Shown here piece by piece: positions 49,975-60,666 of a DNA stretch of 64,000 bases (position 1 is its first letter; each line of letters starts with the position of its first letter). Source of the DNA: Bacteroidota bacterium (GTDB lineage: Bacteria; Bacteroidota; Bacteroidia; 2-12-FULL-35-15). The stretch spans positions 1 to 64,000 of the forward strand of contig CANIFU010000002.1 of assembly GCA_947466965.1 (NCBI GenBank). The letters are read 5' to 3'. Below the pieces are notes generated by a model that searched no databases, was not told the origin of the DNA, and saw nothing but the letters and a program-made list of their open reading frames with translations. The position numbers and the translations under genes are program-made.

Positions 49975-51042
49975 ATGAAATTAAAAGCTGCCTTATTTTT
50001 CACTTTTCTTGCCTTTAATACTATTGGGTTTTCGCAAAGTATAACTGTTATTATTCAAAATGGTACAACGAAGTTGGCTTCAAATAACTATGCATCTGCT
50101 GAAATAGATTTTGCAAATGCTATGCGTTTAAATGATGTTGCTGCCAAAGCATATTTAGATAAATTAAAAAAATACGCAACCTTAAATGAATACCAGAAAT
50201 CGATTTCAGATATGCCCGATGGTTTTGTTTATGATCATAGTCTTGCTGTTCCTTTCTACTTTCATGGCTTAAGTTTGAATGGCTTGGGAAAACAAGAGGA
50301 AGCATTGACTGATTTTGAAATGGCGATCTCAATCGATCCAAAATATGCTGAAGCGTATTGCGAACGAGGCATAATTCTCATTTCAAAAGGCTCAAAAGAC
50401 AAGGGTTGCATGGATCTACGGAAGGCAAAAGTTTTAAAGAATGAAAAAGCTAAAGGGTTGTATGATTCAAATGCTTGCTCTGCAATGAGCATCACTTTTA
50501 TTACTTCAGGAGAAACTAAAATGAGTTCAAAAGATTATACCGGCGCTTTGGCTGATTATACTTCTGCTATTCAATTAAATAGCGATTCTATTGAACCCTT
50601 TATTAAACGAGCCGAATGTAATGTTCTTTTAAAAAAATACGATAAAGCAATTTCCGATTATAATAAAGCCTTAAAGATTAAAGCCGATACTGTTCAAATT
50701 GTTTACTTAAGAGGTATGGCATATAATTCGGCATCCAATTGGAAATTGGCTTTTGCCGATTTTTCTTCAGTGATTCGATTGAGCCCCAATTATTACGATG
50801 CATATATGCAAAGAGCTTTTGCATGTGAAGGGATGGAGAATTACAGATCTGCTACCTATGATTATTCCGAAGCAATTCGTATCAAACCTAAAGATGGACA
50901 AGCTTATTATAAAAGAGGATTGGCAAATCAGGATGCTAAAGACTTTAGTTACTGCAAAGATTTTAAAATAGCCGCTTCTTTGGGTATCGATGATGCTAAA
51001 TCATTAGCAGAAAACTGCGGACCTCCGCCACCAAAAAAATAA
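49975..51042 (+). CDS. Secreted TPR-repeat protein
   Basis: 355 aa; signal peptide; TPR motifs (ALTDFEMAISIDPKYAEAYCERGI, AISDYNKALKIKADTVQIVYLRGMAY). Confidence 0.88.
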   Translation: MKLKAALFFTFLAFNTIGFSQSITVIIQNGTTKLASNNYASAEIDFANAMRLNDVAAKAYLDKLKKYATLNEYQKSISDMPDGFVYDHSLAVPFYFHGLSLNGLGKQEEALTDFEMAISIDPKYAEAYCERGIILISKGSKDKGCMDLRKAKVLKNEKAKGLYDSNACSAMSITFITSGETKMSSKDYTGALADYTSAIQLNSDSIEPFIKRAECNVLLKKYDKAISDYNKALKIKADTVQIVYLRGMAYNSASNWKLAFADFSSVIRLSPNYYDAYMQRAFACEGMENYRSATYDYSEAIRIKPKDGQAYYKRGLANQDAKDFSYCKDFKIAASLGIDDAKSLAENCGPPPPKK

Positions 51043-51130
51043 TACTTAGTTAAAAAATAAAAGAGCCGGTTAAATAAATTTTAATCGGCCTTTGTTTTAT
51101 TTGGCTAATTTTACAATGTAAACTATTCGT

Positions 51131-52168
51131 ATGTATAAGCTTGTAATAAAACCTCTTTTCTTTTTAGTTCAGCCCGAACGAATTCATCATCTTGTATTTA
51201 AACTGATTAAATTCTTTTGCAGTATACCGGGGATTTCCGCTATTCTCAAAAGTATATTTGTGGTGAGTGATAAACGACTTGAACGTAAATTATTCGGACT
51301 CACTTTTCCCAATCCTGTTGGTTTAGCAGCTGGCTTTGATAAGGATGCTAAACTAGTTGATGAATTAGGATATTTCGGATTTGGATTTATCGAGATCGGA
51401 ACACTTACACCTAAAGCACAGCCCGGCAATGAGAAGCCCCGCATGTTTCGTTTGCCGGAAGATGAAGGATTGATCAACCGCATGGGTTTTAATAATAATG
51501 GTGTTGATAAAGCTGTAATTCGGTTAAAAAAAAGAAAAACTAAAATTATTGTTGGTGGCAACATCGGTAAAAACAAAGTGACTTCCAATGAAGAGGCGGT
51601 TCATGATTATGAAAAATGTTTTGAAGCATTGTTCGATCATGTTGATTATTTTGTGGTAAATGTAAGTTCACCAAATACACCTGGTTTAAGAGCACTTCAG
51701 GATAAAGAACCATTAACTAAATTATTATTAAGTGTTAAAGCGTTAAATGCTCAAAAGAAAAACCCAAAGGCCATTCTTTTAAAAATTGCACCGGACCTCA
51801 CAAACGAACAGCTAGATGATATTGTGGAGATTGTAAGAGTCACTCAAATAGATGGCGTAATAGCTACTAATACAACTATTGACAGAAGTTCATTGCAAAC
51901 AGATCGATTAAAAATAGAAGCAATGGGTGCAGGAGGATTGAGTGGAAAACCATTAACAAAACGTTCTGTTGAAGTAGTAAAATATCTTACAGAGAAATCA
52001 AATAATGCCTTCCCAATTATTGGTGTTGGTGGAATTCACACAGGAAAGGATGCTGTTGAAATGTTAAAAGCAGGAGCGAGTTTGGTTCAGGTTTATACCG
52101 GTTTTATATATGAAGGTCCAAGAATTATTAAAAATATAAACAAAGAAATTTTAAAACAAGGTTTATGA
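51131..52168 (+). CDS. pyrD: Quinone-dependent dihydroorotate dehydrogenase
   Basis: 345 aa; [65 protein letters not shown]. Confidence 0.96.
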   Translation: MYKLVIKPLFFLVQPERIHHLVFKLIKFFCSIPGISAILKSIFVVSDKRLERKLFGLTFPNPVGLAAGFDKDAKLVDELGYFGFGFIEIGTLTPKAQPGNEKPRMFRLPEDEGLINRMGFNNNGVDKAVIRLKKRKTKIIVGGNIGKNKVTSNEEAVHDYEKCFEALFDHVDYFVVNVSSPNTPGLRALQDKEPLTKLLLSVKALNAQKKNPKAILLKIAPDLTNEQLDDIVEIVRVTQIDGVIATNTTIDRSSLQTDRLKIEAMGAGGLSGKPLTKRSVEVVKYLTEKSNNAFPIIGVGGIHTGKDAVEMLKAGASLVQVYTGFIYEGPRIIKNINKEILKQGL

Positions 52169-53013
52169 AAATTGTAGAATGTCCGCGTGACGCCATGCAA
52201 GGCATACACGACTTTATACCAACCGAAAAAAAGGTCGCTTATATTAATTCAATTTTAAAATGTGGATTTGATACTGTTGATTTTGGAAGTTTTGTTTCAC
52301 CAAAAGCTATACCTCAAATGCGTGATACAGCGAAGGTATTAGATCAATTAGACTTATCCGAAACAAAAACGAAATTGCTTGCAATTGTTGCGAATGTGCG
52401 CGGAGCAGAAGATGCAGTTGAATTTCAAGAGATATCTTATCTAGGATTTCCATTCTCTATTTCTGAAACATTTCAGCAACGAAATGCCAATTCTACTATT
52501 GCTGAATCGATGATAAGGGTGGAAGAGATTAATGATCTTTGCGTTCGCAATAAAAAAGAAATGGTTGTATATATTTCCATGGCCTTTGGTAATCCATACG
52601 GGGACGAATGGAGCAGCAATATAGCGATTAGTTGGACAAAACGATTAGCACAAATTGGAATCAAGATCATTGCTTTAAGTGATACGATTGGTGTTTCCAA
52701 TACAGAAAATATTAAAACATTGTTTTCTAAATTAATACCTGAATTTCCTGGAGTAGAGATTGGAGCTCACTTGCATACAACACCTGATACGTGGGAAGAA
52801 AAAATTCAGGCTGCATACCTAGCAGGTTGCAAACGATTCGATAGCGCCATTAAAGGATATGGAGGTTGCCCGATGGCTGCTGATAAATTAACTGGCAATA
52901 TGCCTACTGAAAATTTATTACATTTCTTTAAGAAACAGAATGTAATTACAGGAATTGACGAACACGCTTTTAATGAAGCGATGTTGTTGTCGGGAAACAC
53001 GTTTCCTTTGTAA
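52165..53013 (+). CDS. Hydroxymethylglutaryl-CoA lyase-type HMGL enzyme
   Basis: 282 aa; [70 protein letters not shown]. Confidence 0.92.
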   Translation: MKIVECPRDAMQGIHDFIPTEKKVAYINSILKCGFDTVDFGSFVSPKAIPQMRDTAKVLDQLDLSETKTKLLAIVANVRGAEDAVEFQEISYLGFPFSISETFQQRNANSTIAESMIRVEEINDLCVRNKKEMVVYISMAFGNPYGDEWSSNIAISWTKRLAQIGIKIIALSDTIGVSNTENIKTLFSKLIPEFPGVEIGAHLHTTPDTWEEKIQAAYLAGCKRFDSAIKGYGGCPMAADKLTGNMPTENLLHFFKKQNVITGIDEHAFNEAMLLSGNTFPL

Positions 53014-53074
53014 ATTTATTTCTCGACTTGACTCGTTCTAGAAACGCTGCTCCTTAAACTATACAAAAATAAAA

Positions 53075-53563
53075 ATGCCTAAATCAACATTTCTAAAGCT
53101 TGTCAATAATTCTTTTTTATTTCGTGTTTATTTGTTGAAGTCATTACCGATGGCTTTTATTGCAGGTGTGCGTGTAAAAGAATTATCCAATGAAAAAGCC
53201 ATCACAACCATAAAATTCCGTTGGTTAACACAAAATCCCTTTCAATCGATGTACTTTGCATGTCAGGCAATGGCAGCAGAAATGAGCACAGGATTATTGG
53301 TTATGAATGCTGTTTATAAGTCATCTCCGGCAATATCTATGCTGATTATACAAAATAAAGCAAGCTTTCTCAAAAAAGCAGTCGGAAAAATTACATTTAC
53401 CTGTGCTGATGGAAATCATATTAATGAAATAATCAATTATGTGAAGCAGGGTGGGGAAGGATTAACGACTGATATGATGGCTGTTGGTAGAGATGAAGCA
53501 GGGGAAATTGTGGCTGAATTCACTTTTACCTGGTCGCTGAAAGCAAAGTTGAATAGTTTTTAA
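53075..53563 (+). CDS. DUF4442/hotdog-fold thioesterase-like protein
   Basis: 162 aa; FRWLTQNPFQSMYFACQAMAAEMSTGLLVMNAV. Confidence 0.8.
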   Translation: MPKSTFLKLVNNSFLFRVYLLKSLPMAFIAGVRVKELSNEKAITTIKFRWLTQNPFQSMYFACQAMAAEMSTGLLVMNAVYKSSPAISMLIIQNKASFLKKAVGKITFTCADGNHINEIINYVKQGGEGLTTDMMAVGRDEAGEIVAEFTFTWSLKAKLNSF

Positions 53564-53639
53564 CATAGGTTTTTTAATTATTTAACGATGGCTCAATTTG
53601 TTTAATGATTATCTTTGATTTAATCAATATAAATAAAGC

Positions 53640-54707
53640 ATGCAAAAAGTTAGTTTTAATAATAAGAACAGTGTGTTTTTTAATGCGCTGAAAGAAAAGG
53701 TGGATAGTTATTTTAAATTAAATAACATCAAAGAAACTGGGAATTTTAAATTGTATCTAAAAACAATCATTCTTGCAGTAACAGCAATTTCTTTATATAC
53801 AATTTTAGTGTTTTTTACTCCGAATATATGGATATCCTTGATTATGTGTACCTTTTTGGGTCTCAATTTAGCAGCAATCGGATTTAATACCATGCACGAT
53901 GGGGCGCATGGGAGCTTTTCAACAAAAACCTGGGTTAATGAAATGATGGGATATTCCTTAAATGCGATGGGTGGTAGTGTTTATTTATGGAAGTACAAAC
54001 ACAATGTTAACCACCATTCATTTACAAACATTGAAGGAATGGACGATGATATTGACATAAAACCCTGGATACGTGTTCACGAAGATCAGGAAAAACACTG
54101 GTATCATCGTTTTCAACACGTTTATTGGGTTGTGTTATATGGTGTAACATATTTGCTTTGGATCTTTGTTCAAGATTTTAAAAAGTATTTTACTGGTAAG
54201 GTAGGTGAACTTCCTTTTCGTAAAATGGATACAAAAGAGCATATCATATTTTGGGTGAGTAAACTTTTATATGTTCTTGCATTTTTAGTACTACCAATAT
54301 TAAAGATCGGTTTAGTTGAAACAGTTATCGGTTATTCTGTAATTGCATTTATCTGCGGTTTTGTTATTGCTGTTGTGTTTCAATTAGCACACATAGTTGA
54401 AGACGCATCTTTTGAAATGCCTTCTTCCGATAATCATAAAGTGGAATTAGAATGGGCCGTTCATCAGATTCAAACCACTGCAAATTTTGCAACAAAAAGT
54501 AAGTTTGTTTCTTGGTTTACAGGTGGATTGAATTACCAAGTTGAGCATCACTTATTTCCTCGTATCAGCCATGTTCATTATCCGAAAATTAGTCAATTGG
54601 TGCGTGAAACTTGCGAACAGTTTGGTGTGACTTACCTTGAATTTCCAACTGTTTTAAGTGCAGTCCGCTCTCATGTTGTCCATTTAAAACATGTTGGAAG
54701 AAGTTAA
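53640..54707 (+). CDS. Fatty acid (acyl-CoA) desaturase
   Basis: 355 aa; histidine boxes HDGAHG, HNVNHHSF, QVEHHLFPRISHVHY. Confidence 0.95.
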   Translation: MQKVSFNNKNSVFFNALKEKVDSYFKLNNIKETGNFKLYLKTIILAVTAISLYTILVFFTPNIWISLIMCTFLGLNLAAIGFNTMHDGAHGSFSTKTWVNEMMGYSLNAMGGSVYLWKYKHNVNHHSFTNIEGMDDDIDIKPWIRVHEDQEKHWYHRFQHVYWVVLYGVTYLLWIFVQDFKKYFTGKVGELPFRKMDTKEHIIFWVSKLLYVLAFLVLPILKIGLVETVIGYSVIAFICGFVIAVVFQLAHIVEDASFEMPSSDNHKVELEWAVHQIQTTANFATKSKFVSWFTGGLNYQVEHHLFPRISHVHYPKISQLVRETCEQFGVTYLEFPTVLSAVRSHVVHLKHVGRS

Positions 54708-54736
54708 CTTCATTAGTGAGAATACGAATATTTTTT

Positions 54737-54767
54737 AAAAGGAACTCGATTGAGTTCCTTTTTTTAT
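54737..54767 (+). terminator. Rho-independent terminator
   Basis: AAAAGGAACTC/GAGTTCCTTTTTTT. Confidence 0.8.
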
Positions 54768-54833
54768 TATTTGTATGAAATAACTTCTAATGAAAATAAT
54801 CATCGAATGTATTAATGGATTTGCATTAATAAG

Positions 54834-55490
54834 CTACTTTGAATATTTAAAATTTAATAAAAGTGACACTTTATCAGTTTTAGCATAACTCAATCTCCCA
54901 ATTCGTTGGGTATTATGGTAGCTATCAAGACCAGAACAAGTAATGGTATTTGCTTTTTCAAGATCAAGAAATGAATCTTCGAAAAGACAATCTTTTGGAA
55001 AGTAAACATGCTGAATTTGTCCAATAATTAAAATAGCACCATTAATTGAAAGGTCAATGCGCTCTTTGAATTGAATACCAAGCTGAACGGAACTTTCATT
55101 CACATAAGGTGCTAAAAAATTATCTTTGTAATTAGCGGTTAAACCAACAGCGTCAAATTCTGAAATCTCTTTAGGATATCTTGCTGATGTTTGATGACCT
55201 TTTTTATAAATTGTTTCATTTAAATGATTCATCGTATAAAAGTCTGTTTCGAGAATATTACTCAATGTATTCCGTTCAACAGAATCAGGTCTTATAATAA
55301 AAGCTATAAGTGGAGGAGAAGCACCAATATGAATAATTGAGCTGAATATGGCTAAATTGGTTTGACCATCTTTATCTTTTGTTCCAATTAAGCAAACACT
55401 TTTAAAGCCACCAACCGAATTAATAAGATTCCCTCTAAGCCTATGCTCCATTCCCATTAAATCATTGAAAGAAAGGTGTGTTTCCATCAT
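54834..55490 (-). CDS. Flavin reductase family protein
   Basis: 218 aa; VCLIGTKDKDGQTNLAIFSSIIHIGASPPLIAFIIRPDSVERNTLSNI. Confidence 0.88.
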   Translation of the reverse strand: MMETHLSFNDLMGMEHRLRGNLINSVGGFKSVCLIGTKDKDGQTNLAIFSSIIHIGASPPLIAFIIRPDSVERNTLSNILETDFYTMNHLNETIYKKGHQTSARYPKEISEFDAVGLTANYKDNFLAPYVNESSVQLGIQFKERIDLSINGAILIIGQIQHVYFPKDCLFEDSFLDLEKANTITCSGLDSYHNTQRIGRLSYAKTDKVSLLLNFKYSK

Positions 55491-55494
55491 CTTC

Positions 55495-56184
55495 TTAGAT
55501 TTTAATTTTACTCATTCCTCCATCAACTGCAATAACTTGACCACTTACCCAAACAGAATTTTCTGAAAGTAGAAACTCTATGGCATTTGCAACATCAATA
55601 GGATTGCCAATCTGTTGCAAGGGATTTCTTTTTTTCATTTGTTCAATTTTTTCAGATGTATTTATAAACCTATCTGCCATTGGTGTATTTACCAATGAAG
55701 GTGCAATACAATTTACTCTTATTGATGGAGCAAATTCTGCTGCTAATGCGTGCGTGAGTCCTTCGATACCACCTTTAGCCATAGCTATAGAAGAATGAAA
55801 GGGTAGGCCAATACTAGCTGCGACTGAACTAAAAAAAACAATGGACCCCATTTTCGATTTTTTAATATTATTTAAATAGGCTTGAATAAAAGCAAAGGCG
55901 CCTAAACTATTTATCTGAAAATCATTTAAAAGTTCTGTTTTTGAAATTCGAGCAAAAGGTTTAAGATTAATTGTTCCTGGAAAATATACAAGACCATCTA
56001 AGGGCTCTATAATTTCAGGAAATGAATCGAAATCATATTTTTCTACTTGATAAAATTCATCATAAATGTAAGTTTCGGATTTTGTACTTATGCCGATTAC
56101 ACGATGACCTTTTTCTTTTAGGAGTAATGCTGTTTCTTTTGCTATAGCGCTTGATGCACCAGCAAATAAATATATTTTGCTCAT
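55495..56184 (-). CDS. Short-chain dehydrogenase/reductase (SDR)
   Basis: 229 aa; YLFAGASSAIAKETALLLKEKG, SSVAASIGLPFHSSIAMAKGGIEGLTHALAAE, VNCIAPSLVNTPM. Confidence 0.88.
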   Translation of the reverse strand: MSKIYLFAGASSAIAKETALLLKEKGHRVIGISTKSETYIYDEFYQVEKYDFDSFPEIIEPLDGLVYFPGTINLKPFARISKTELLNDFQINSLGAFAFIQAYLNNIKKSKMGSIVFFSSVAASIGLPFHSSIAMAKGGIEGLTHALAAEFAPSIRVNCIAPSLVNTPMADRFINTSEKIEQMKKRNPLQQIGNPIDVANAIEFLLSENSVWVSGQVIAVDGGMSKIKI

Positions 56185-56447
56185 CTTCTTTTAGAAATTT
56201 TGTTGTTAGAAATACATCTTTGTAAATTACATTTAAACCTATTTATGCCAATCATTCTTTTTGAAGCATGCTTTGTTTTGCAATTCTCAACTCGCTTTCG
56301 CCACAATTTATAACTGCTAAACTTCAATTCCTTTTTCATAAGCTCTTTCACAGCAGCTTCATTTAATCCAAATTGAAATTCAATAGCATCAAAAGGAGTT
56401 CGGTCTTCCCAAGCCATTTCAATTATTCTATCTAATTCCATATACAT
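56181..56447 (-). CDS. TIGR03643 family small protein
   Basis: 88 aa; DRIIEMAWEDRTPFDAIEFQFGLNEAAVKELMKKELKFSSYKLWRKRVENCKTKHASKRM. Confidence 0.85.
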   Translation of the reverse strand: MYMELDRIIEMAWEDRTPFDAIEFQFGLNEAAVKELMKKELKFSSYKLWRKRVENCKTKHASKRMIGINRFKCNLQRCISNNKISKRR

Positions 56448-56612
56448 TAAATTTGAAGAGTATTAAAAAAGAGCAAGTTGTATTTAGAATTTAATTTTAA
56501 TTATTCTATTTTGCTCCAATACACCAACAAAATTCGTTTGTTTTTGTTCAATCCATGATAAATTTTGAAAATAGTATTCATATAGATGAAAGAAGAGTAG
56601 AGTTTAGACAAT

Positions 56613-56646
56613 AAAAAAGGAGCCCAATTGGGCTCCTTTTTTTAAG
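56613..56646. terminator. Bidirectional perfect-palindrome terminator
   Basis: AAAAAAGGAGCCCAATTGGGCTCCTTTTTT. Confidence 0.85.
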
Positions 56647-56660
56647 ATTATTTTTAAAAC

Positions 56661-59558
56661 TTATTTAGTGAGCGTTAATTTACTTACCAGTTTATTATTG
56701 TCATTTCTGATTGCAATAAAGTAAGTGCCGGCATTTAATTCACTCACGTTCAATTGAACTGTTTGCCCTTGTATAGGATTTGCAAAAGATTCTGATTTCA
56801 CCAATCTGCCTGCTACATCTGAAATTTCAATTACTGTAGTTGAATTCATATTATAACTGAAAGTAACATTTACTTCAGAACTTGCTGGATTAGGAAAAAT
56901 AACAAAACCATTGTTTTCGCTTATTGCAGAAATTCCAGTAGTGTTTGTTATGTTTGCAAGAACAGGAACACGAGGTGTGCTTATACAATTGATAGCTGCA
57001 CCTTCAATTTTCCAATCGTAGAAGTAGTAATAGTAAAGTGCTCCTTGATTAGAACCTGTTAAGGAAACAAATCCGGCTAGGGTATAAGGATAAGCAACAC
57101 CAGATCCACTTCTTTGCAATTTCGGATTCGCATTACCAAAACTTGTTGTATTTATTGCGCCATCAGTTGTTAAGTGATAATTTGTGCCCGGAGTTAATGC
57201 AAAGTTCAAGGTGATAATACTTGTATCAGCAGGTAAGTTGATTGTTAAACTGTTGATTGTTGTAAGAGAAGCATCCTGCAATATAATTTTTCTGATACCA
57301 GCAGTGATTGTATACACTTTAACTGTTTGAAGTGTACAAGCACCAATAACATCAAAATCAACAGAACCGTTTGTGGTTGCACCTGTTGAATATAAGCTGG
57401 AACCGGTGTGAATTGGCTGACCTGTGTATCCGATTACTCCTGGGTAAACAGTTGTTTCATCAACATAATAAGTAGTTGATGTGCTAATAACAGGTGTGGC
57501 AAAAGTTGTACCTGAAGCAATTGAAGAACCACCAGTGATTGCATTGTACCAGTTGATTGTTCCACCAGAACCTGAAGCAGATAAGTTAAGAGATATCGGT
57601 CCTAATCCGGAAGCACCTGTTCCTGTTGGAGAAGGTGCTGCTAATACAGTAACCGAAGTTGGAGTTGCTGTCCAATTCTGACACAATCCGGTAGTTGTTA
57701 AACTATATGTACCGGTAAGTGTCGGACTAATTGTTTGTGTTGAAGCAGTAAATCCGCTTGGACCAGTCCAGCTGTAAGCAGAAGCAGGTGTACTTGAAAG
57801 TGTTAATGTTCCTCCGCAAGAGTTTGCACCGGAAACGTTAACAGCAGGGGTTTCATCAGGATTTAAAGAAACAGCAACAGTAGCAGAAATATTTGTGCAT
57901 CCGGTTGCATTTGTAACCATTACATTAAAATTACCGGTAGTACTTACAGTAATTGATTGTGTTGTTGCTCCGTTTGACCATAAATACGAAGTGTAACCGG
58001 CAGGAGCAGTTAAAGTAACAGAAGCTCCTGTACAAAATGAATGAGGACCCGGTATAATATTGTCTGAAATAACGCAGCCACCTTCAATAACTGTAACAAA
58101 TTGTCCGGCAGTTAAACTCCCAAAAGTGTTTGTTAAGCCAGATGGCCATTCTATTAAAGCAGAAGTAATGGTAGCATCCGATCCTAATCCGAAATGTAAT
58201 TGCAATGAATTTTCTGTTCCATAAGATTCTCCCGCTCTCACTTCACGAACTTGCGTTCCGAAAGAACCTGTGATTGTAACTTTCGCACCAATAGCACCAT
58301 CGTTACTAACCGTTCCTGTAAGGTCGAACGTAATAAAATTATTAGAATTGGTGTTGTTCATCCATAATACATCATCAGTTGCAGTTGGACTGTTGTATAC
58401 GTTTCCGTAAGAAGCAACAAGATCAATAAAACCATCGTGATTTAAATCACCCGTTGCAAAAGATAAAAAGGAAGCCATTGTACCCCCAAAAGCTGAAGTT
58501 GAAGCAGTATATGTGCCGTTATGGTTATTGTGGTATAATTTAAGTCCTGGTCCAGAAATCAAAATATCCAACCATCCATCATTATCAAAATCTTCAACAA
58601 AAGATTCGATTGCATTAAAAGGAACAGAAAATCCAGAACCGGCTGTAACATCTGTAAAAACGCCAGAACCGTTGTTTGAATAAATCTGACTTGCTTCTCC
58701 GTGGTTTGTAAGCACAACATCCTGGTCACCATCATTATCCAAATCCCCAAAACTGGAGGTCCATGTTTGTTTGTAGTTTCCTGGAAGTTCTAATCCTGTC
58801 GAAGCAGCATCTTCTATATATACTCCTGATCCATTATTTTTGAAAAGACGATCTCTTCTTCGTTGATCAGTATAGCTTGTCGTACTTTGACGGCAATGAG
58901 CAATATAAAGATCCATATCACCATCGTTATCAATATCCAACCAAACGCTTCCGTAATTTCCAGAATCGTATGGGTCGCCACCGTAGGTCAATCCTGGGTT
59001 AATTTCTGTATCGATCAAAGAAGTAGTCAGGGATAATGTTCCCGCATTGTTCTTGTAGATCTTCATGTAATCATTATCGTCACAAACAGCTAAGTCTACC
59101 CATCCATCGTTATCGATATCACCGAACGTGAGATTTTGCACGAAGTAAGATCCACTTAATATAGTTGTAGTGGTTGTAATTGTTGTTCCCGACCAAAATA
59201 ATTTTACGAGTGAAGTAGAACCAGCACCAGTTGCAACATCTTTCCATCCATTGTGATCAACATCGGCAACAGCCATTCCCCAAACGTTTCCGGCTCCAAC
59301 ATTACCTAAGTTGTAATGCGTGAATGTTCCATTTGAATTTTGCATCTGAATAACTAAATCAGATGCCTGATCCATTTTAACAATGTCATCTAAGCCATCG
59401 TTGTTGATATCTACAACCGAAATAGAATTTCCACAATGCGTAGCAATGGGTGTTAAACTATTTTTGTTTGTAAACGCAAATTGTGCGTTTGCTCCAATTG
59501 CTCCGAATAAGCAGGCAGTTGCAAGCAAGAATGAATTTTTGGGTGTAGTTTTTACCAT
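56661..59558 (-). CDS. Secreted FG-GAP/VCBS-repeat (ASPIC/UnbV-like) protein with Ig-like modules and T9SS sorting tail
   Basis: 965 aa; repeated DxDxDG-type loops (DINNDGLDDI, DIDNDGWVDL, DLDNDGDQDV, DFDNDGWLDI), REVRAGESYGTENSLQLHFGLG, C-terminal IFPNPASSEVNVTFSY...KLVSKLTLTK. Confidence 0.92.
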   Translation of the reverse strand: MVKTTPKNSFLLATACLFGAIGANAQFAFTNKNSLTPIATHCGNSISVVDINNDGLDDIVKMDQASDLVIQMQNSNGTFTHYNLGNVGAGNVWGMAVADVDHNGWKDVATGAGSTSLVKLFWSGTTITTTTTILSGSYFVQNLTFGDIDNDGWVDLAVCDDNDYMKIYKNNAGTLSLTTSLIDTEINPGLTYGGDPYDSGNYGSVWLDIDNDGDMDLYIAHCRQSTTSYTDQRRRDRLFKNNGSGVYIEDAASTGLELPGNYKQTWTSSFGDLDNDGDQDVVLTNHGEASQIYSNNGSGVFTDVTAGSGFSVPFNAIESFVEDFDNDGWLDILISGPGLKLYHNNHNGTYTASTSAFGGTMASFLSFATGDLNHDGFIDLVASYGNVYNSPTATDDVLWMNNTNSNNFITFDLTGTVSNDGAIGAKVTITGSFGTQVREVRAGESYGTENSLQLHFGLGSDATITSALIEWPSGLTNTFGSLTAGQFVTVIEGGCVISDNIIPGPHSFCTGASVTLTAPAGYTSYLWSNGATTQSITVSTTGNFNVMVTNATGCTNISATVAVSLNPDETPAVNVSGANSCGGTLTLSSTPASAYSWTGPSGFTASTQTISPTLTGTYSLTTTGLCQNWTATPTSVTVLAAPSPTGTGASGLGPISLNLSASGSGGTINWYNAITGGSSIASGTTFATPVISTSTTYYVDETTVYPGVIGYTGQPIHTGSSLYSTGATTNGSVDFDVIGACTLQTVKVYTITAGIRKIILQDASLTTINSLTINLPADTSIITLNFALTPGTNYHLTTDGAINTTSFGNANPKLQRSGSGVAYPYTLAGFVSLTGSNQGALYYYYFYDWKIEGAAINCISTPRVPVLANITNTTGISAISENNGFVIFPNPASSEVNVTFSYNMNSTTVIEISDVAGRLVKSESFANPIQGQTVQLNVSELNAGTYFIAIRNDNNKLVSKLTLTK

Positions 59559-59716
59559 GTTTTTTGTGTTTTATTATTTTAAGAATCTGATTCAGAATTT
59601 ATTTTACTTCTTCAATTAGAAGCATATAATTGATGAAAATACAATAGTTTTATGATTTATACAAGTAAATGAATTAAAATCTGCCTTAAAATAATTAGGT
59701 CAATGTCAATAATCAA

Positions 59717-59742
59717 TAAAGGAACCAATTGTGGTTCCTTTA
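59717..59742. terminator. Hairpin terminator
   Basis: AAAGGAACCA/TGGTTCCTTT. Confidence 0.65.
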
Positions 59743-59793
59743 TTTGTTTTTATGGATAAGCTATCGGTTGGAGGGTTGAACAATTGGTTAAGG

Positions 59794-60609
59794 TTATTCA
59801 ACACCAAGTTTCGTCATCACTTCTGTACTAACCCCGGTTGAAGAGTATCCACCATCATGAAATAAGTTCTGCATTGTAACCATTCTTGTAAGATCAGAGA
59901 ATAAAGTGATGCAATAATTCGCACAATCTTCAGCGCTTGCATTTCCTAATGGAGCAATTGAGTCAGCAAAATCATAAAAGTCGCCAAATCCTTTAATTCC
60001 AGTTCCTGCGGTTGTTTTTGTAGGAGATTGTGAAACAGTATTGATACGAACTTTTTTATCCAAACCATAATGATATCCGAAACTACGGGCAATGGATTCT
60101 AACATAGCTTTTATATCGGCCATATCTGTATAGAAAGGATAGGTACGTTGAGCAGCCATATAAGTAAGGGCAACAACACTTCCCCACTCATTGATTGCAT
60201 CCATTTTTTTAGCGACAGCGAGCATTTTATGAAGCGACATTGCAGAAACATCAATTCCTTTCATGAAATAATCGTAATTTGATTCGTCATAAGGAATATT
60301 TTTACGGATGTTCACACTCATTCCAATTGAATGAAGAACGAAATCAATTTTACCACCAAGTACTTCCTGCGATTGGGTGAATAAATTTGTTAATTCTTCT
60401 ACGCTAGTTGCATCAGCAGGAATGATTTGAGAGTTTGTTTTCTCAGCTAATTTTTTAATTTCACCCATTCGCATTGCGATGGGGGCATTTGTAAGAACAA
60501 AAGTTGCACCTTGTTCGTGTGCTTTTTCTGCTACTTTCCAAGCAATGGAATTTTCGTCCAATGCACCCGTTATGATTCCACGTTTTCCTTTTAATAAATT
60601 GTATGACAT
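59794..60609 (-). CDS. fabI: Enoyl-[acyl-carrier-protein] reductase (NADH)
   Basis: 271 aa; LLKGKRGIITGALDENSIAWKVAEKAHEQGA, LHSIGMS, RTYPFYTDMADIKAMLESIARS. Confidence 0.95.
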   Translation of the reverse strand: MSYNLLKGKRGIITGALDENSIAWKVAEKAHEQGATFVLTNAPIAMRMGEIKKLAEKTNSQIIPADATSVEELTNLFTQSQEVLGGKIDFVLHSIGMSVNIRKNIPYDESNYDYFMKGIDVSAMSLHKMLAVAKKMDAINEWGSVVALTYMAAQRTYPFYTDMADIKAMLESIARSFGYHYGLDKKVRINTVSQSPTKTTAGTGIKGFGDFYDFADSIAPLGNASAEDCANYCITLFSDLTRMVTMQNLFHDGGYSSTGVSTEVMTKLGVE

Positions 60610-60666
60610 ATCGAAATGTGTTTATTTATGAATATTAAAATGATGAATACAAATATAATAATAAGT

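Noticed and set aside
51187-51588. 133-aa minus-strand ORF inside pyrD
   Set aside because: Antisense shadow ORF of a well-supported core gene; no family features.
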